In this document: one piece after another, positions 63,564 through 64,000 of the stretch
Layout of the letters: each line of letters begins with the position of its first letter
Numbering within the stretch: position 1 is the first letter of the stretch
Assembly (NCBI RefSeq): GCF_028435365.1
Contig: NZ_JAGTJJ010000056.1
Coordinates: 1 to 64,000, forward strand
Origin: Polyangium jinanense
Lineage (GTDB): Bacteria; Myxococcota; Polyangia; Polyangiales; Polyangiaceae
Length of the DNA: 64,000 nt
Direction: 5' to 3'
Program-made: the position numbers and the translations under genes
Notes under the pieces: model-generated
What the model was told of the DNA's origin: nothing
The model's database searches: none
The model's input: only the letters and a program-made list of their open reading frames with translations

Positions 63564-64000
63564 ATGTCGATCCGCTCGCATCCCCCTTCCCACGCGGACG
63601 CCTCCAGTGCGCCCGTGATGGGCGCTCCCAAGCAAGAACGCGCTCTCCGAGGCCGGCCGCGTCTGGGCGAACGCGGGTTCGTCGGCCGAGGCGCCGATCT
63701 CGCCCGCGTCGGGCAGCTCATCGCCGAAGGGGCGCCGCTCGTCACGCTCACCGGCACCGCGGGGATCGGCAAGACCGCGCTCGCGGCGCGTCTGGCTGCC
63801 ATGCTCGAGGACCCCTCGCAGGACGAGCCGCTGCGGGTCGGCTTCTGCGACCTCGAAGGTGCGCGCGGGGCCGCCGGAATCCGTGCCGCCGTCGCGCGCG
63901 CGATCGGCGTGCCCGACCCCGAAGGGGCTTTCGAGCACGAATGGATGGAGCGGATGGTCCGCTCGCTTGCGGCGTTCGGGCCTGCGCTCCTGGTGCTCGA
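63564..64000 (+). CDS. STAND-type ATPase, N-terminal part (cut by window end)
   Basis: An open frame runs from ATG 63564 to the end of the window with no stop: about 145 residues. After a short polar leader and RGFVGRGADLARVGQLIAEG it has Walker A TGTAGIGKTALA (residues ~70-81), the F-V-G-R-x3-L lead-in and hydrophobic spacing typical of AfsR/MalT/GuaA-type STAND regulators, and reaches AFGPALLVLE near a Walker B. These are signal-transduction ATPases, often with TPR or guanylate-cyclase/kinase fusions and also seen in defence. The C-terminal domains lie outside the window. Confidence 0.75.
   Translation, partial: MSIRSHPPSHADASSAPVMGAPKQERALRGRPRLGERGFVGRGADLARVGQLIAEGAPLVTLTGTAGIGKTALAARLAAMLEDPSQDEPLRVGFCDLEGARGAAGIRAAVARAIGVPDPEGAFEHEWMERMVRSLAAFGPALLVL

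Overview
The window looks like chromosomal DNA of a myxobacterium, most likely from the Polyangium/Sorangium side of the Myxococcota. The signs are very high G+C with strong GC3 bias, many secreted lipoproteins with Gly/Ser-rich or Cys-rich spacers, a MYXO-CTERM-like anchor on an RCC1-repeat protein, and Ser/Thr kinases fused to an anti-sigma-like zinc finger and TPR repeats. Two sigma factors of a myxobacterial type and low operon density fit as well. No rRNA, complete tRNA or CRISPR array was seen.

Layout. 1-7.3 kb: two identical, directly repeated IS5-type elements enclose a 5.5 kb accessory segment. It holds an IstA remnant, an unknown 244-residue protein, and a 1065-residue fusion of a ComEC-type metallo-beta-lactamase fold, an acidic 15-bp-repeat linker, a V8/trypsin-like protease and a peptidoglycan-binding domain. 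A secreted-hydrolase-like gene is cut by the second IS. 7.3-9.5 kb: two lipoproteins and an HSL-type esterase. 9.5 kb: first copy of a palindromic MITE-like repeat, with others at 33.7 and 37.8 kb. 10-18.7 kb: surface lipoproteins, a kinase/sigma divergent pair, a PAS-STAS (RsbR-like) protein and a frameshifted membrane protein. 18.7-24 kb: a serine hydrolase-AraC-TetR cluster divergent from an FAD monooxygenase, with twin operators between, then a calcineurin-like phosphatase.

24.2-29.1 kb: a tight three-gene operon encoding a winged-helix-like protein, an AAA-type ATPase, and a Cas4/AddB-like Fe-S nuclease fused to an FtsK/HerA-type translocase. This is the best candidate for an undescribed DNA-processing or defence system. 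29-45 kb: LysR/GST, a GH5 lipoprotein, ECF sigma, a lipoprotein with an HNH-like end, an S21-like protein, TPR, HEAT and FG-GAP proteins. 45-47.5 kb: lower-GC accessory DNA with a PDZ protein, an AlkD-like protein and gene remnants. 47.6-52.8 kb: sigma/anti-sigma/DsbA operon, a copper monooxygenase-like lipoprotein, an ArsC-like protein and a second myxobacterial sigma factor. 52.8-60 kb: lipoproteins, the RCC1 protein and a second kinase-TPR protein.

60-63 kb: two direct copies of a decayed integrase 3' end flank an ECF41-like sigma factor with its typical AhpD/CMD-like partner. 63-64 kb: a frameshifted gene and the start of a STAND-type ATPase cut by the window end. Functions are inferred from motifs read by eye; no database search was run.
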